A stretch of 64,000 bases of DNA from Cyclina sinensis (GCA_012932295.1 JAAONU010000011.1:17010136-17074135); one strand, 5' to 3'. Counted from the stretch's first letter, positions 1-10,022 are shown. Notes: generated by a model from the letters alone, not told the origin. Numbers and translations: made by a program.

Positions 1-60
1 TTTCCCTATATGGTCATATAGGAAATGTTTCATATCGTGTTAGAATTGAAATTATTAACG

Positions 61-250
61 TCTGACTCATCTGCAGCAGAAAGACCCACTACGCACTGTG
101 CCACGTAAATAATGCGAAGGGAACTAGAGATCGCGGCGCTTTGCCCGGCAAAAATTCACATTTCCAAATTGTCATATCCTGGAAAGGCATTTCTAGCATG
201 AAGATTTAGACTAACATCAACCTACATACCTCGCCCGTTCGACAACAGGT
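61..250 (+). repeat. Dispersed repeat, also present inverted at 23.5 kb
   Basis: This stretch lies just outside the Polinton. Its reverse complement is recognisable at 23,525-23,790, sharing blocks such as the one around CGGGCGAGGTATGTAGGTTG. At the other locus the shared part ends at a run of CTTT repeats, which on the element's own strand would be a simple (GAAA)n tail. That suggests the 3' end of a retroposon. No protein family is recognisable. Confidence 0.6.
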
Positions 251-269
251 TGTTTAAAAAGTGTTCAAT

Positions 270-599
270 TCTCTTTTTCTACACACAATAAATATAATGT
301 TGTAAGTTAGAGAAGATTAACATAGCTGTCTCAAGAATGAACAACTCAAAGTATCTTGATATTAAGTCAGTAGTAGTGAATGGGGCACTATGGGGCCTTT
401 TGGAAAGAACGGGGGGGGGGGGGGCGGGGCACTATCTCTTTTTCTACAAACAATAAATATAATGTTGTAAGTTAAAGAAGAGCAACATAGCTGTCGCAAG
501 AATGAACAACTCAAAGTACCTTGATATTAAGTCAGTAGTAGTGAATGGGGTACTATTAAGCCTTTTTGAAAGAACGGGGGGGGCACTATTTGGCCCTCT
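270..599. repeat. 165-bp tandem duplication across the Polinton left junction
   Basis: Unit 1 (270-434) and unit 2 (435-599) each contain about 102 bp of host flank, the site GTCAGT and about 60 bp of Polinton end. They differ at several bases. The duplication therefore joins host and element DNA and arose after insertion, though not recently. As a result the element has two candidate left starts, 372 and 537. Confidence 0.85.
366..371. other. Target-site duplication, left (GTCAGT)
   Basis: The hexamer GTCAGT directly precedes the AG that opens the element. The same hexamer directly follows the closing CT at 16,878-16,883. A 6-bp duplication and AG/CT termini are what Polinton integrases produce. 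Confidence 0.85.
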
Positions 600-770
600 A
601 GCCGGGGGGGGGGACACTTGGGAGCCTTTTTTCCAAAGAACGGGGGGCACTATGGGGCCCTAAATGGTGGAAAAAAGTGGCTTCTAAAGAACGAGGGGGA
701 GGGGGCACTATGTGGCCCTCTAGCGGGGGGGGGGGGGGGCACTATGGGGCCCTGTTCTGGGAATAAAAAA
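385..770. repeat. Subterminal G-rich repeats, left end
   Basis: Short repeats of the form AAAGAACGGGGGGCACTAT followed by GGGCCC recur with G-runs of 7 to 16. The right end (about 16,625-16,870) has the complement. Several G-runs lie close enough together for a G-quadruplex. Confidence 0.8.
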
Positions 771-826
771 ACAACAAACACCTTGTATGACAATCAGAAG
801 GCAACTTCTTTCGAAGTGACATGGTT

Positions 827-842
827 GGCCCTGAAAATGGCC
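827..842 (-). terminator. Histone-type 3' stem-loop of gene A, left copy
   Basis: On the minus strand this reads GGCCATTTTCAGGGCC, one base from a perfect 6-bp stem with a TTTC loop. It is preceded by AAC and followed by AACCA, as in histone mRNAs. A purine tract CGAAAGAAG begins about 13 nt downstream, where the histone downstream element binds U7 snRNA. It lies beyond the stop of gene A. Confidence 0.75.
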
Positions 843-905
843 GTTGTGTTAGAAGTCGTGTGCTGTGGTTTTACTGGCGTTGATAAGGTTGTGTACGAAC
901 AGACT

Positions 906-1154
906 TTACAAGGTGCGAGCTCTTCTTTCATTGAAGTGGTCCACCACCTTGTTGATTAAATGTTCTGCTGCTTCTTCTCTTTGTTCAATGTCAGCAAGCT
1001 CCTGGGCTGTTTGAATAGAAGCAAGGATTCAGTTCCGTCTTTCTTGTATGGTCTGTTGGTACTCTTCAACCTCTGTAATCACTTCGTTCGCCCTTTGCTC
1101 GGCTTTAGTGACCAAGGCTTGGACTTCCTGTAGTTTCTTCTGTATGCTTTCAAT
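906..1154 (-). pseudogene. Gene A, small coiled-coil protein, left TIR copy (broken)
   Basis: This is the left-TIR copy of the gene at 16,223-16,510. The protein is about 95 residues, rich in Glu, Gln, Lys and Arg, with heptad-like spacing that predicts a coiled coil. I recognise no family. The start codon has become ATT (1,154-1,152), there is an in-frame TGA at 1,031-1,029, and a short deletion near 910 changes the C-terminus. The right copy has different lesions, so neither copy is functional. A histone-type stem-loop lies downstream at 827-842. Confidence 0.6.
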
Positions 1155-1390
1155 GTTGATGTGGAATGTTAGAATGAAGTCGAAGGCAATGAGCATTCGG
1201 TATTTATGCAGTTCGACCAAACTGACCTACTTTACACGACGTCGTAAAAAGAGCCAATCGCGACAAAGGTTCGGCGACGTCCGACGTGGTGGACTTAGAA
1301 TTATTTTTGATACTTTTTTTGGACTTAGAATTTTTTTCAATTGTTTCATCAATACCTGTGAAAGTGATTTCGTTTTGAAATAAAATGGTT

Positions 1391-1406
1391 GGCCCTGAAA
1401 AGGGCC
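1391..1406 (-). terminator. Histone-type 3' stem-loop of gene B, left copy (perfect)
   Basis: On the minus strand it reads GGCCCTTTTCAGGGCC: a perfect 6-bp stem with a 4-nt TTTC loop. Upstream is ATAAC and downstream AACCA. It follows the gene B reading frame by a few bases. The right-TIR counterpart at 15,932-15,947 has one stem mismatch. The downstream purine tract is weaker here (CAAAACGAAA about 14 nt on). Confidence 0.8.
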
Positions 1407-1410
1407 GTTA

Positions 1411-1983
1411 TTAGATTGAGTGCTTACATGTCTTTCTTTGATTTCTTGGTGATCTTATTGTAAGCAATATTCTTGCTATATACACCCTGGCTTCTTTTTT
1501 CACCATAAAGTTACTGCTACTGCTACCGCTACTGGTTTTGGAAGGAGTGGCATCTGTTTCTTTTCTTTCAGGCATCTTTGTTTGAGTCCATCTCTGGCTC
1601 AGTCTGTCCACTTTTAATTCGATCACCATCTTCTCTGTGGTCATTTTCAGGAAGCACTCCTTTTCTACTCGGTGTCTTTTATGTAGCGACCCTTCTAGTT
1701 TGGTGATACGTTCACGGAGGCTGAGCATTTTCTTTTGAACCGACATGTCTGTCTTCGCCATGGCGCTGTTCGAGACCTGTAGCTCTTGCATAATGCCCAT
1801 CAGGATTTTATTTTGTTCATGCCGGTGTTTGAACTGCTGATAGTCCTTGGCTTGTTGTGATTGAGTCATAGGCTGGTACGTCGGTGTATAGCTCTAAGTG
1901 ACTGTCACAGGCACGGCTGTATATTCTGGAATTTGTGCTGTATTTGCAGCCAGCGTCAGGAGATCTGTGAAATCGTTATCCAT
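1411..1983 (-). pseudogene. Gene B, predicted coiled-coil protein, left TIR copy (broken)
   Basis: This copy corresponds to 15,341-15,910. It begins with a good ATG at 1,983, which the right copy has lost. It has an in-frame TAG at 1,896-1,894 and an altered C-terminal frame. The protein is about 190 residues: an acidic N-terminus, a Gln-rich segment, a central stretch of Met, Leu, Glu and Arg likely to form a coiled coil, then a Ser run near the C-terminus. I do not recognise the family. Upstream (2,050-2,130) are two copies of the motif CGGATTGACCTAC and a TTTATAA TATA-like box at 2,045. Confidence 0.65.
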
Positions 1984-2060
1984 ATTGACACGGTACTGGC
2001 GATGCCAAGCGAGTGAATGAAGTGGTCCAGTAAACCTGGCTTCTTTTATAAGGCCAGACA

Positions 2061-2239
2061 CGGATTGACCTACTTTTTTTCCATCTGAAATGAAAAATGA
2101 TCGTAGAGATAATCGGATTGACCTACTTTTTATCTTTAACAGAAAAATGAAATGAAAATGGATTAAGCATTTTGATCGGTTAAAAAACATAAAAAAATGG
2201 ATGAAGCAATAGGATTGGTAAAAAAACGGATTGACCTAC
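2061..2239. promoter_or_regulatory. Divergent promoter between genes B and D, left TIR
   Basis: The motif CGGATTGACCTAC occurs at 2,061-2,073, 2,114-2,126 and 2,227-2,239, between the diverging genes B (minus) and D (plus). It is the reverse complement of GTAGGTCAATCCG in the right TIR. A fourth, mutated copy sits upstream of gene A at 1,219-1,231. I know no factor for this motif. Its position just upstream of TATA boxes suggests a shared activator site. Confidence 0.65.
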
Positions 2240-2322
2240 TTCAAGAAAAATGCCCATTAAAGCGAGTGCACCAAGCCTTAAGTTTCATTCTTTTTGTTCA
2301 ACTGAACATAAAATACACAAAC

Positions 2323-2418
2323 ATGGACATGATACGCCATAAACTGGGGCAAATAGTGAAGCTGAATGCCCGGATGGTGAGCCTGGTTGAGCAGGTGTAC
2401 GAGCTGATGGAAGCTTAA
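2323..2418 (+). pseudogene. Gene D, left TIR copy, truncated to the N-terminus
   Basis: The first 31 codons match the start of the 134-residue gene at 14,597-15,001 on the minus strand. The reading frame then ends at a TAA created where about 0.9 kb present in the right TIR is missing. Its histone-type stem-loop has gone with the deletion. Confidence 0.6.
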
Positions 2419-2810
2419 ACTTTCCCTTTAAGGTAAAATCTATCTTTTTCTGAAACAAACACAGTGCAAATGAGTGATATGGACTCGTTACATTTAAATA
2501 TTTTTTCAAGATTAAAAAGTGTTAACCTTGTTTCTCTTTCTAATTCCAACTGAATTCATTGTAAAATATCTTGGTCTTAAATATTCCATAAGTTTTATCG
2601 TGAATTTTCAATAAACACCATTCAAAAACGATATTTTTATGTTGTCAACAAACAAACATCAATGTTTACACGCTGTCCTTGACGGGCGTCATATTGAATT
2701 TGTAACGTCACATCAGGTACGTTCTATGACTAACGACGTTTTGCACTGTGAATCAAAGCGCTTGAAAACCGCACGCACATCGCATTCAGGTATCTTTTTC
2801 ACTAGCCACC

Positions 2811-3088
2811 ATGGGCGTGAAAATTTTTTTCAGGAAATTTGTTTGTGTCCTGCCACAAGAGCATGAGTCCTGGGTATACCAAGAAATTGAGAAGAGGCAA
2901 AGAAGAGCGACATTGCAAGCTTTTTTGCCTAGCGGGGTGTAGAATGGCCGAGAAGGCGGAACCACCATGGTCAAAAAAACAACGCCAAAGTGGAGAATAG
3001 GCGTCAAGAGCGTCAAGAGCCCCGACGGGTCAACAACCTAGGCGTTGTTATGGGAAATTTATACCCAGATCTGACTGCAATGTTTTGA
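2811..3088 (+). pseudogene. Gene C, small basic protein of unknown function, left TIR copy
   Basis: The ATG at 2,811 sits in a near-ideal vertebrate-style Kozak context (GCCACCATGG). The protein is about 90 residues, basic and Arg/Lys/Gln-rich, with no recognisable family. The gene ends at TGA 3,086-3,088, 19 nt before a histone-type stem-loop. The distance from start to stop is not a multiple of three, so this copy has a frameshift. The right copy (13,342-13,615) instead has an early TAA and a different indel near its end. The left copy has lost the TATA box that is intact on the right. Confidence 0.55.
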
Positions 3089-3107
3089 ACTTCGCAGACC
3101 AACCGAC

Positions 3108-3123
3108 GGTCCTTTTCAGGGCC
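3108..3123 (+). terminator. Histone-type 3' stem-loop of gene C, left copy
   Basis: The sequence is GGTCCTTTTCAGGGCC, in which the T at position 3 still forms a G-U pair. It lies 19 nt after the TGA of gene C, is preceded by GAC and followed by ACACA. The purine tract GAAGAAAAAAGG starts 12 nt downstream, at 3,136, where a histone downstream element would be. Confidence 0.8.
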
Positions 3124-3330
3124 ACACAAATGACTGAAGAAAAAAGGTAGCCTTTTCAGATTATTGTCACTATCTTTTTAATTTTTCAAGATAAATAAAT
3201 AAATAAATTTTTTAAAACACGAACATTTTGTTTTTTAAAAACAATTTACATGAACATTTTTTTTATTTTTTTCAAATTATTTAGTTTAATTTTAAAGTAA
3301 CATTTTTTTTTTCAAAGTAATAAAACACTG

Positions 3331-3886
3331 TCACTTGTAAAGTGTATAAACAGTCACCGTATTATAATATGAACTTTTTTGTGCTTGCCGTTCGTCTTTA
3401 TCATCATCATCCTCTTCTTCTTCCTTTCGTTTTCTGTAGTTTAGTTTCTTTGCAGCGGTCTGTAGTTTTTCAAACGATAGTTTTGACAGCTTCGGGGGAA
3501 CAAGGTGAAAGCTTGGCATCCTTGTCTCTTCATGGGCTAAAGTGTGTACTTTCTCCACAGGTCCGGTCCCAAGACTGACACCCCTAGCTGGCTCCTACTG
3601 CCTTGGCTCCCTCGGCCTTCTCTCTGTATGGACAATTATTAGCATAATGTCCAGGCTGCTGGCAGCCATAGCAAATAGCTTGATGTTTTGTCCCCTGGCT
3701 TGTTCCCTCTGCTGTGTTTGGACAACTACTAGCGTAATGTCCAGGCTGGTGACAGGTATAGCAAAGTATGTTTCTTTCTTGTGTACACTCGCTTGCAAAA
3801 TAGCCAAACTGTTTACAGTTATAGCACATTTTCTTTTGCAGTAACCGATTGATTTCGTCTGTATGAGTCTTGATCTGAGCTAACAA
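3331..3886 (-). pseudogene. CCHC zinc-knuckle protein, left TIR copy
   Basis: Three zinc knuckles of the form C-x2-C-x4-H-x4-C follow one another, separated by short linkers, after an N-terminal helix. Knuckles of this kind bind single-stranded nucleic acid and are typical of retroviral Gag and cellular CNBP proteins. Beyond the knuckle ORF stop, another frame encodes a tail with a Lys/Arg cluster and a run of Glu and Asp. The homologous start ATG (12,491 in the right copy) is not preserved here. There is no histone-type stem-loop after this gene in either TIR. Confidence 0.7.
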
Positions 3887-4028
3887 GGAGTCCTGCTGAT
3901 TTGGCGTGGCACACTGTCATTCTTCTATCTGGAAAGCTCCAGTCGTCAGATGTCAACTGATGCAAAAGTGAGGGAATCGCTAGTTTCGCTTATCTTTAAG
4001 TAAAAAGAGAAAGCGAAGCCAGAAGAAG

Positions 4029-7000
4029 ATGGAGAAGTCACTCAAGCCAGAAAAAACGGAAGCCAAAACAGAAGATAAAACAACAGAAGCAAAAGAAATA
4101 AAGACAGAGGCAAAGACAAAGACCAAAATAAAGGCAAAAACAACCGCACCCGTTCTAAACCTAAGCCAGTATTATCATATCAAGGCAAGTTCTGAGCGCA
4201 AGTCTCGCAAATTCAAGACACAAAGCAGGGTGTATGATGTGGCGTTTCAAGGTTATGAACAGCCATTTGAATTTACCCATCAGCTATTTGAGATGATGGT
4301 GAATGAGATGAAACAGCAGTGCGAGGTCCAGACCCGAGATAAAATTCATTCGCATCTCCATTACCCACCCCAGTCTGTAGTTTGGCATTCATATTCCGTT
4401 TGACAATGCATCAGAAATCACAGGCGAAAGGCTACTCGAAGAAATTGAGAAGGTAGTGCAGAACAATCAAGACTTCAAAATCCATGACGGGGACATGCAG
4501 GCAGAAATCACCCACATCCCTATGCCAGAAGGGTCAGGTAGACGTAACGTCCATCATGAGTCGCAGCGAAGGGTCTCTCACATGACACGACTGAAACGAA
4601 GTATTGTACAGATTCTTAACGACAGAGACAGCATGCGTCTGGCACGCTCCATTGTGGTAGGTATCCATCATGCCCAGAATACCGAAGACGCTGTCTGGAA
4701 GAAACAGTGGTTCGTTCTAAGAAAATCAAGCAAAAAAACTACAACGAAGCAGAGCAGAAGTCCTTAGTGACCAGTTCAATGTGTCTTATTATCAACCGTG
4801 TGGCCTTGACGAATACCGAGCTTTCCAAGCCATTCTCTGCCCGAAGTACGTGATCAAAATCCACCCCCAGCATGGACAGAGTGGTCTCCATTCCCACCTG
4901 AGAAGATGAAGAAAGAGAGTAAAGCTATACACATCTATCACCTCGACGGGCATTATGACTGTATCGTGTCCATAACTGGTTTCCTTGGACGTTTCTACTA
5001 TTGCCAGCACTGTGACGTTGGCTATAACTCTAGAGGGGCTCACCGATGTTCTCACATTTGCGACTGCTATGCTTCGGAACAGTGTCCGACCACTACTCCT
5101 ACCTTCTGCCATCAGTGCCGTCGATGGTTCCGAAGTTTAGAATGCTACAAAAACCACCAAGAGGTGCCAAGGGGAAGAAAAAAACCTATCTGTGACCTAG
5201 TACAGCGATGTCCGAAGTGCAGTCGACTGGATGTCTTAACCAAGAAGAACCACCGATGTCCGGGCACCAAAACATGCAAGTACTGTAAACAAACCGTAGG
5301 ACCAGGCCATGACAGTTTCATTCCAACCTACCAGTCTCCAGAACCAAAAGAGTCTCCTCAAGTCAAATTCATCTTCTACAATTTCGAGTGTCAGTTTGAA
5401 TCCGGCGAACATCTACCGAATTTCTGCGTGGCACAACGAGACTGCGATGCCTGCATTCGATCACCATTGAACAAGAAATGTGGGCGCTGTGATACTCTAC
5501 CTAGAGGCCGGCAAGCCATCTTTCGTGAGTAACAGACCTTGGCCGATTTTTGTGCCTGGTTGTTTCAGAGTCTTCACCGAGGTGCCACTGCCATAGCTCA
5601 TAATGCTCAAGGGTACGACGCCCAGTTCATTCTCCGATATCTAGTCACACAGACAACAATGAAACCAGAGGTCATCATGAATGGCAGCAAAATCCTACTC
5701 TTGAAAGCCTTTGAGGTAAGACTTATTTATTCCATGAGTTTTCTAGCCATGCCCTTAGCAGCGTTTCAAAAAACGTTTGGTTTGACAGAAATGGCTAAAG
5801 GTTATTTTCCTTTTTGGGTAAATACCAAAGCCTTTCAGCAGTACGTGGGACCCTACCTCCCGTTGGACTATTACAAACCTGGCAGCATGAAACCTGAAGC
5901 TAAGCCTTTCTAGCCTGGTACGAGGAAAAGGTCAAACAAAAAACCGTGTTTGATTTTCAGAAAGAAACGGAACAGTACTGTATCTCAGACGTGGATATTT
6001 TACGACGCGGCTGTGGCGAGTTTCGCTTCCTTTTCATGAGCAGCGATCAGATTGACCCTTTCATCGAAGCCACCACTTAAGCCCAGACCTGCAACAAAGC
6101 ATGGCGTAAAATTCAATGCCTGCTTAGAGTTTGGCTCTCATTTCTGATGCAGGCTATCGACACAAGGTACGATACTCCTTGAAAGGTGTACGATGGTTAC
6201 AGACCTTGGCTACCAAGACCCAACGATCCATTCGCCATGCCTTAAACGGAGGTGAAGTGAAGATCGAACCCTATACCGTAGACGGATATGACCAAGCAAA
6301 CAACACCGTCTATGAGTTTGTAGGCTGTTTTTTTCACGGATGTCCAATTTGTTTTCCCCACCGAAGCCTTGAGAATCCCTACACGTTAGAAACAATGCGT
6401 GCCCTGTATGGGAAAACTAAAGCTATGCTAAATGACTTGAAAAGCAGAGGCTATGAAGTGGTGACCCTGTGGGAATGCCAACTGGACCAGCAGGTCAAGA
6501 CTCAGCCCGAGTACAAGACTCTCATGGACCAATTTGATCCAGGAATGCACCCTTTAAAGCCCCGTGAAGCTCTATTCAGAGGGCGGACCATTGCAGACCT
6601 GACGTCAATAAGTACAAAGCTTATCCTGTTGGTCATCCGTGTATATTAAGCCGAGAACAGATTGGGGTGAGACATATCCACCACAACAGAGGTTTGATCA
6701 AGTGCCAGGTGCTTCCCCCACAAGATTTATGGATGCCGGTTTTCCCGCTTCACTTTCAGCATAAAATGGTCTTTACTCTTTGCCGTACTTGTGCGGAACG
6801 GGAAGAGTGTTTTTGCCAACATTCGCCTTCAGAGCGAGCACTTATGGGGACATGGACCTCCGCCGAATTGGCCAAAGCATTGGACTTGGGATATCAACTC
6901 TTAGATGTATGGCACTGGGCTCAGTGGAGTACGGAAGTGTATGAAAAGTACATCAACAAGTATCCACGTATGAAACAAGAGGCCACCGGCTTTCCAGACT

Positions 7001-7822
7001 GGGTGGAAAACGAGACCGACCAAGCCGAATTTAAACAAGACTACTTTGAGACCGAAGGTATTCGACTGGATGGCGTGAAAAAGAATGCCGGTAAACGAGC
7101 ATTTGCCAAGACGAGGCTGAATTTCGTGTGGGGTAAAAATGCACAGAAAAATGTGCTTCCGAAGACCGAGTGCGTAGACGACCTATCTCTATTTTATACG
7201 ACTCGCCCTACAAGCAAGTGAACTATGTGGACATTTTTGACCACAAGGGATTTGTGCTGATGAATTTCACCGATCAAAGTGACAGGTTTGAGCCTCATGC
7301 TTCTGCCAATGTAGCGGTGGCTTCGTTTGTGACCACGTATGCTCGACTGGAACTCTACCACGTCCTGGAACGTTTAGGCGAAAGAGTGCTCTACTTTGGC
7401 AAAGACAGTTGCATGTACGTGTATGAGCCGGACCAGTACAACATTCCTATTGTCAACAGTCGCCTCGGGCAATGGACGGATGAAGTTCCTGAAGGCCGCA
7501 TTGTGAAATTCGTCTCTCTATGTCTGAAAACTACGGCTATGAATAAATCGTGAACGCTGAGCGCCACACGAAATGCAAAATCAAAGGCATCACGTTAGAT
7601 TACAATACGTCTCAGTTAGTGAATTTCAAGAGCACGGAGGCCTGTGTGAAAGATAGAGACCATCACGCGCTGGAGATCGAATACCCTTGCCGCATCAAAA
7701 GACATCGCAGCCGCAAAGTAGTTTCTGAAAGACAGACCAAAACATTTCGATCCGTCTACACCAAACGGGTGGTGGTTGCTGGTACATATAAGACGGTGCC
7801 TTACGGCTGTCATCTTTCTTGA
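4029..7822 (+). pseudogene. Protein-primed type-B DNA polymerase, broken
   Basis: It should replicate the element from a terminal protein. In order: a Lys/Glu/Thr-rich leader (4,029-4,140), an N-terminal domain continuing past the TIR edge, a Cys/His-rich zinc region (4,985-5,320), exonuclease motif I (5,378-5,395, with Asn where Asp is expected), exonuclease II (HNAQGYDAQFIL, about 5,600), exonuclease III (YCISDVDIL, about 5,976), a VDGY/EFxGCFxHGCP block (about 6,285-6,360), motif B (near 7,125) and motif C (YFGKDS near 7,395, expected YxDTDS). Motif A is absent: about 20 residues are missing near 6,600. Stops or frameshifts occur near 4,400, 4,765, 5,530, 5,912, 6,080, 6,600, 7,195 and 7,545. 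The end is set by the typical PYG tail before TGA at 7,820. Confidence 0.85.
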
Positions 7823-7863
7823 TCTGAGTGATGATGGAAACACCTGCAGAAAAGAAGCCTTGA

Positions 7864-8513
7864 ATGGACGAGAATTGTGCCACTACGGAAAAAAGCATAC
7901 ACCCGAAAAAAGATGATTATACCATAGATGCGGATGAATTCGAGTCAATGGTAGACGATCTATCATCCACCCCGTCTGTTCGAAAAGGTTTCCTAGAATA
8001 CGCGGAACGCATTTGTGACGATAGTCTATTAAACATGGCTACTACAGAAGAAACAGACGAGGACCACTTCTTTTTATCGTGGTGGGACAACAAGGAAAAG
8101 GAACGATGTAAAAACTTGCTGAAATGGGATAGGAACAGCAATTACGCTTGTTGTTATTTCGAAGATCTGTACTGTAAGTAAGAGTCACTTTACACCAGAC
8201 AAATGGTAGCTGATATTCTCACAAAAATTTACGGGAAAAAATAGCGTTTTGTGAAATCAAAGAGTGTCAGTACGACGAGCAAGGATGGGACTAGCCACTT
8301 GAAACGAACCGGTTGTTGTGTCTCAACTCTGAGGAAAAAATTCTTCTCATTTGCAATCACTGCCTGGACGACGATAAACTTGACGAGATTCTATATACGA
8401 CGCGCGATATTGTTGTTAAAGCGGGTGCACATTTAATTTCCTTTTTAAAGCGGGGAGTACATTTAACCAAAAACATGTTAGAATTATTAGAATCACGACC
8501 GTTCTTACCATGA
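7864..8513 (+). pseudogene. Unrecognised Polinton gene, acidic N-terminus
   Basis: An ATG at 7,864 opens a 105-codon acidic frame rich in Asp and Glu. After a TAA at 8,179 the same frame continues to a TAG at 8,242. A downstream frame from about 8,250 to 8,513, interrupted by one TAG near 8,291, looks like the C-terminal part: Leu-rich, with a Cys-x2-His-Cys cluster and a hydrophobic segment. I read these as one broken gene of about 215 residues, but two genes are possible. The stop overlaps the next start (8,510), as is common in compact elements. No family recognised. Confidence 0.45.
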
Positions 8514-9223
8514 CAGACGTATTACTACCAGCTCTAGCCCAGCGTATCTACAAGGACTATGTAGAAGAGCCATGGATTTCACTTCGCTACATCTTAGACT
8601 ACGACTTGTATAATTTGGCCTTATTCAAGCTATCTACACAAAACAAGGACAGACATTCGAGCCTGGCTGAAAAATCCTTCAACAATGGTCGCCTTTACAG
8701 CTCTGGTCACAGAAACAGTGGCAAGGGAGAATCTTCATTTGAATGTCGATGTCATCCATCCGTTATCGTGGTCTCGCTTTGTCGTAGACAATGAACAAGT
8801 TCTCAGGCATCTTCAGGACTGGAAGCCCGAACGGTGTGTAGCGAAATACGATTTCGGCATCCATTGAAAAAGAACAGATGTCAAGAAACAGCTTCATTTG
8901 AAAGCATCGACTCAGCCGATGTAGACCTATCTTGCTTGCCTCCAGAATTGCGACACTTGTTTTATCAATATTTGATAGCCATGTCATGCAAGAGTGTGGC
9001 TTTCGAGGAGGAACTTTACCGGGCCTGGCTCCAGCGACGATGGCAGCTTATACGAGATACTGCCTTATACGGTAACAACGGACGGGCCTGGCTCAAGCGA
9101 CGACGGCACCTTATCCAAGATACTGCCTTATACAGTAACAACGGATACAGAAAAGCCGTTCAAATGCTGAGATGTTTTCGAGACGAAATAGAAGATAGGA
9201 CCAGTACAAAGAGCGCCACATAG
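8510..9223 (+). pseudogene. Unknown Polinton protein shared with the 24-32 kb locus
   Basis: The N-terminus (about 40 residues) has the pattern LPALxxRIYxDxVxxPxISxxxILDxxLY. A second block near 8,740-8,800 reads SRFVVDNEQVLRHLQDW. Both blocks recur, in the same order, in the gene fragments at 24,699, 31,271 and 32,113, which shows a conserved family carried by two different elements. I do not know its function. A frameshift lies near 8,640-8,680 and a TGA at 8,865. At the C-terminus a 63-bp unit (21 codons, RAWLxRR...) is repeated in frame at 9,021-9,083 and 9,084-9,146. Confidence 0.55.
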
Positions 9224-9299
9224 GTCTTGTGAAACATACAGAGTTAGTATGCTTTTTACAGAGTCATCTGGAGTGACGTCTTAAACGTGGAATTTTTCC

Positions 9300-9971
9300 A
9301 TGCGGAATCACACCCCGGACGACATCAACAACATAGTTTTAAGTGCTCAACCGAATTTTTCACGTTCTTTTTACTCAAGGCATGACACGGGATGAAGAAG
9401 TGCAATAGGATGGCATTTGGTATCTTAGTGACTATTATCCTTTCTTCTATGGCTATATCCTGTTCGAGGAGCCTACCTCTGCAATGATAGTAAGAAGAAA
9501 CATTCCCGCATTAGCCATGGCAAATTTGTCACGCACAGTACTGACGGCCAGAGAAATGGTGTATGATTTAGGGAGGAATCACGGTCCTGTCATTTTTCAA
9601 ATAGGAAACCAGTTTATTAGACACTCGGTTGAATCAAGAACAAGTCTTAGTCTAGCCATGGAACACAGCAGACGTATTTTCGAAGTGCCTCTCTAATGAA
9701 AGGCATTGATCTACTCTTTTAAACTGGTGACACCAAGCGGTACGCAAAGCAGAGATTCTATTGCCAGATGGTTGAGAACGCCTAAACTGTACGTGGAATT
9801 TAAGCAAGCCCTCCACTACCTATTGTTGTTGGACAAGTTCAAGACGTTCTACCTTGGACGATAGAGGAATGGATGACCGAGATGGTGGACAACCCTTTCG
9901 TGATACACTTTCTGTGGTCCTTAAGTTCTTGTCATAGTAACACTGAAATACCCATGGAGTTTGATGATTAA
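9300..9971 (+). pseudogene. Unrecognised Polinton gene ending at an AATAAA signal
   Basis: Several frames here read as one broken gene. A possible start is ATG 9,300, then a frame from about 9,380 with a TAG near 9,406. The clearest block is 9,484-9,696 (70 codons, ending in TAA), followed in other frames by a segment with a run of Leu (about 9,820) and a C-terminal block EEWMTEMVDNPFVIHFLW. The last frame ends at TAA 9,969-9,971. I do not recognise a family; there is no convincing protease or capsid motif. Confidence 0.4.
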
Positions 9972-9973
9972 TG

Positions 9974-9979
9974 AATAAA
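9974..9979 (+). terminator. AATAAA polyadenylation signal
   Basis: AATAAA begins 2 nt after the stop of the preceding gene. Together with a possible AATAAA at 7,543-7,548 in the polymerase tail, it indicates conventional polyadenylation of core genes, unlike the histone-type ends in the TIRs. Confidence 0.5.
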
Positions 9980-10022
9980 AAGATTCAAAACAGTATGGTG
10001 TGTCATTGTTCTTTCATCCCTC

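Larger units (their letters stand above)
372..4710. repeat. Left long TIR of the Polinton
   Basis: It pairs in inverted orientation with 11,515-16,877. It contains, from the outside in, the G-rich subterminal repeats, gene A, gene B, a truncated gene D, gene C, the zinc-knuckle gene and the start of the polymerase. Relative to the right TIR it lacks about 0.9 kb near 2,415 (most of gene D and the sequence after it) and about 150 bp near 3,995 (the polymerase promoter and N-terminus). Confidence 0.85.

Noticed and set aside
618..959. 113-codon plus-strand frame over the left TIR end
   Set aside because: It runs through G-rich repeats and antisense to gene A; its composition is set by the repeats.
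9300..9971. Adenain-like protease or capsid gene in the Polinton core
   Set aside because: No His-Asp/Glu-Cys order or jelly-roll-sized frame could be found, so I leave it unassigned.
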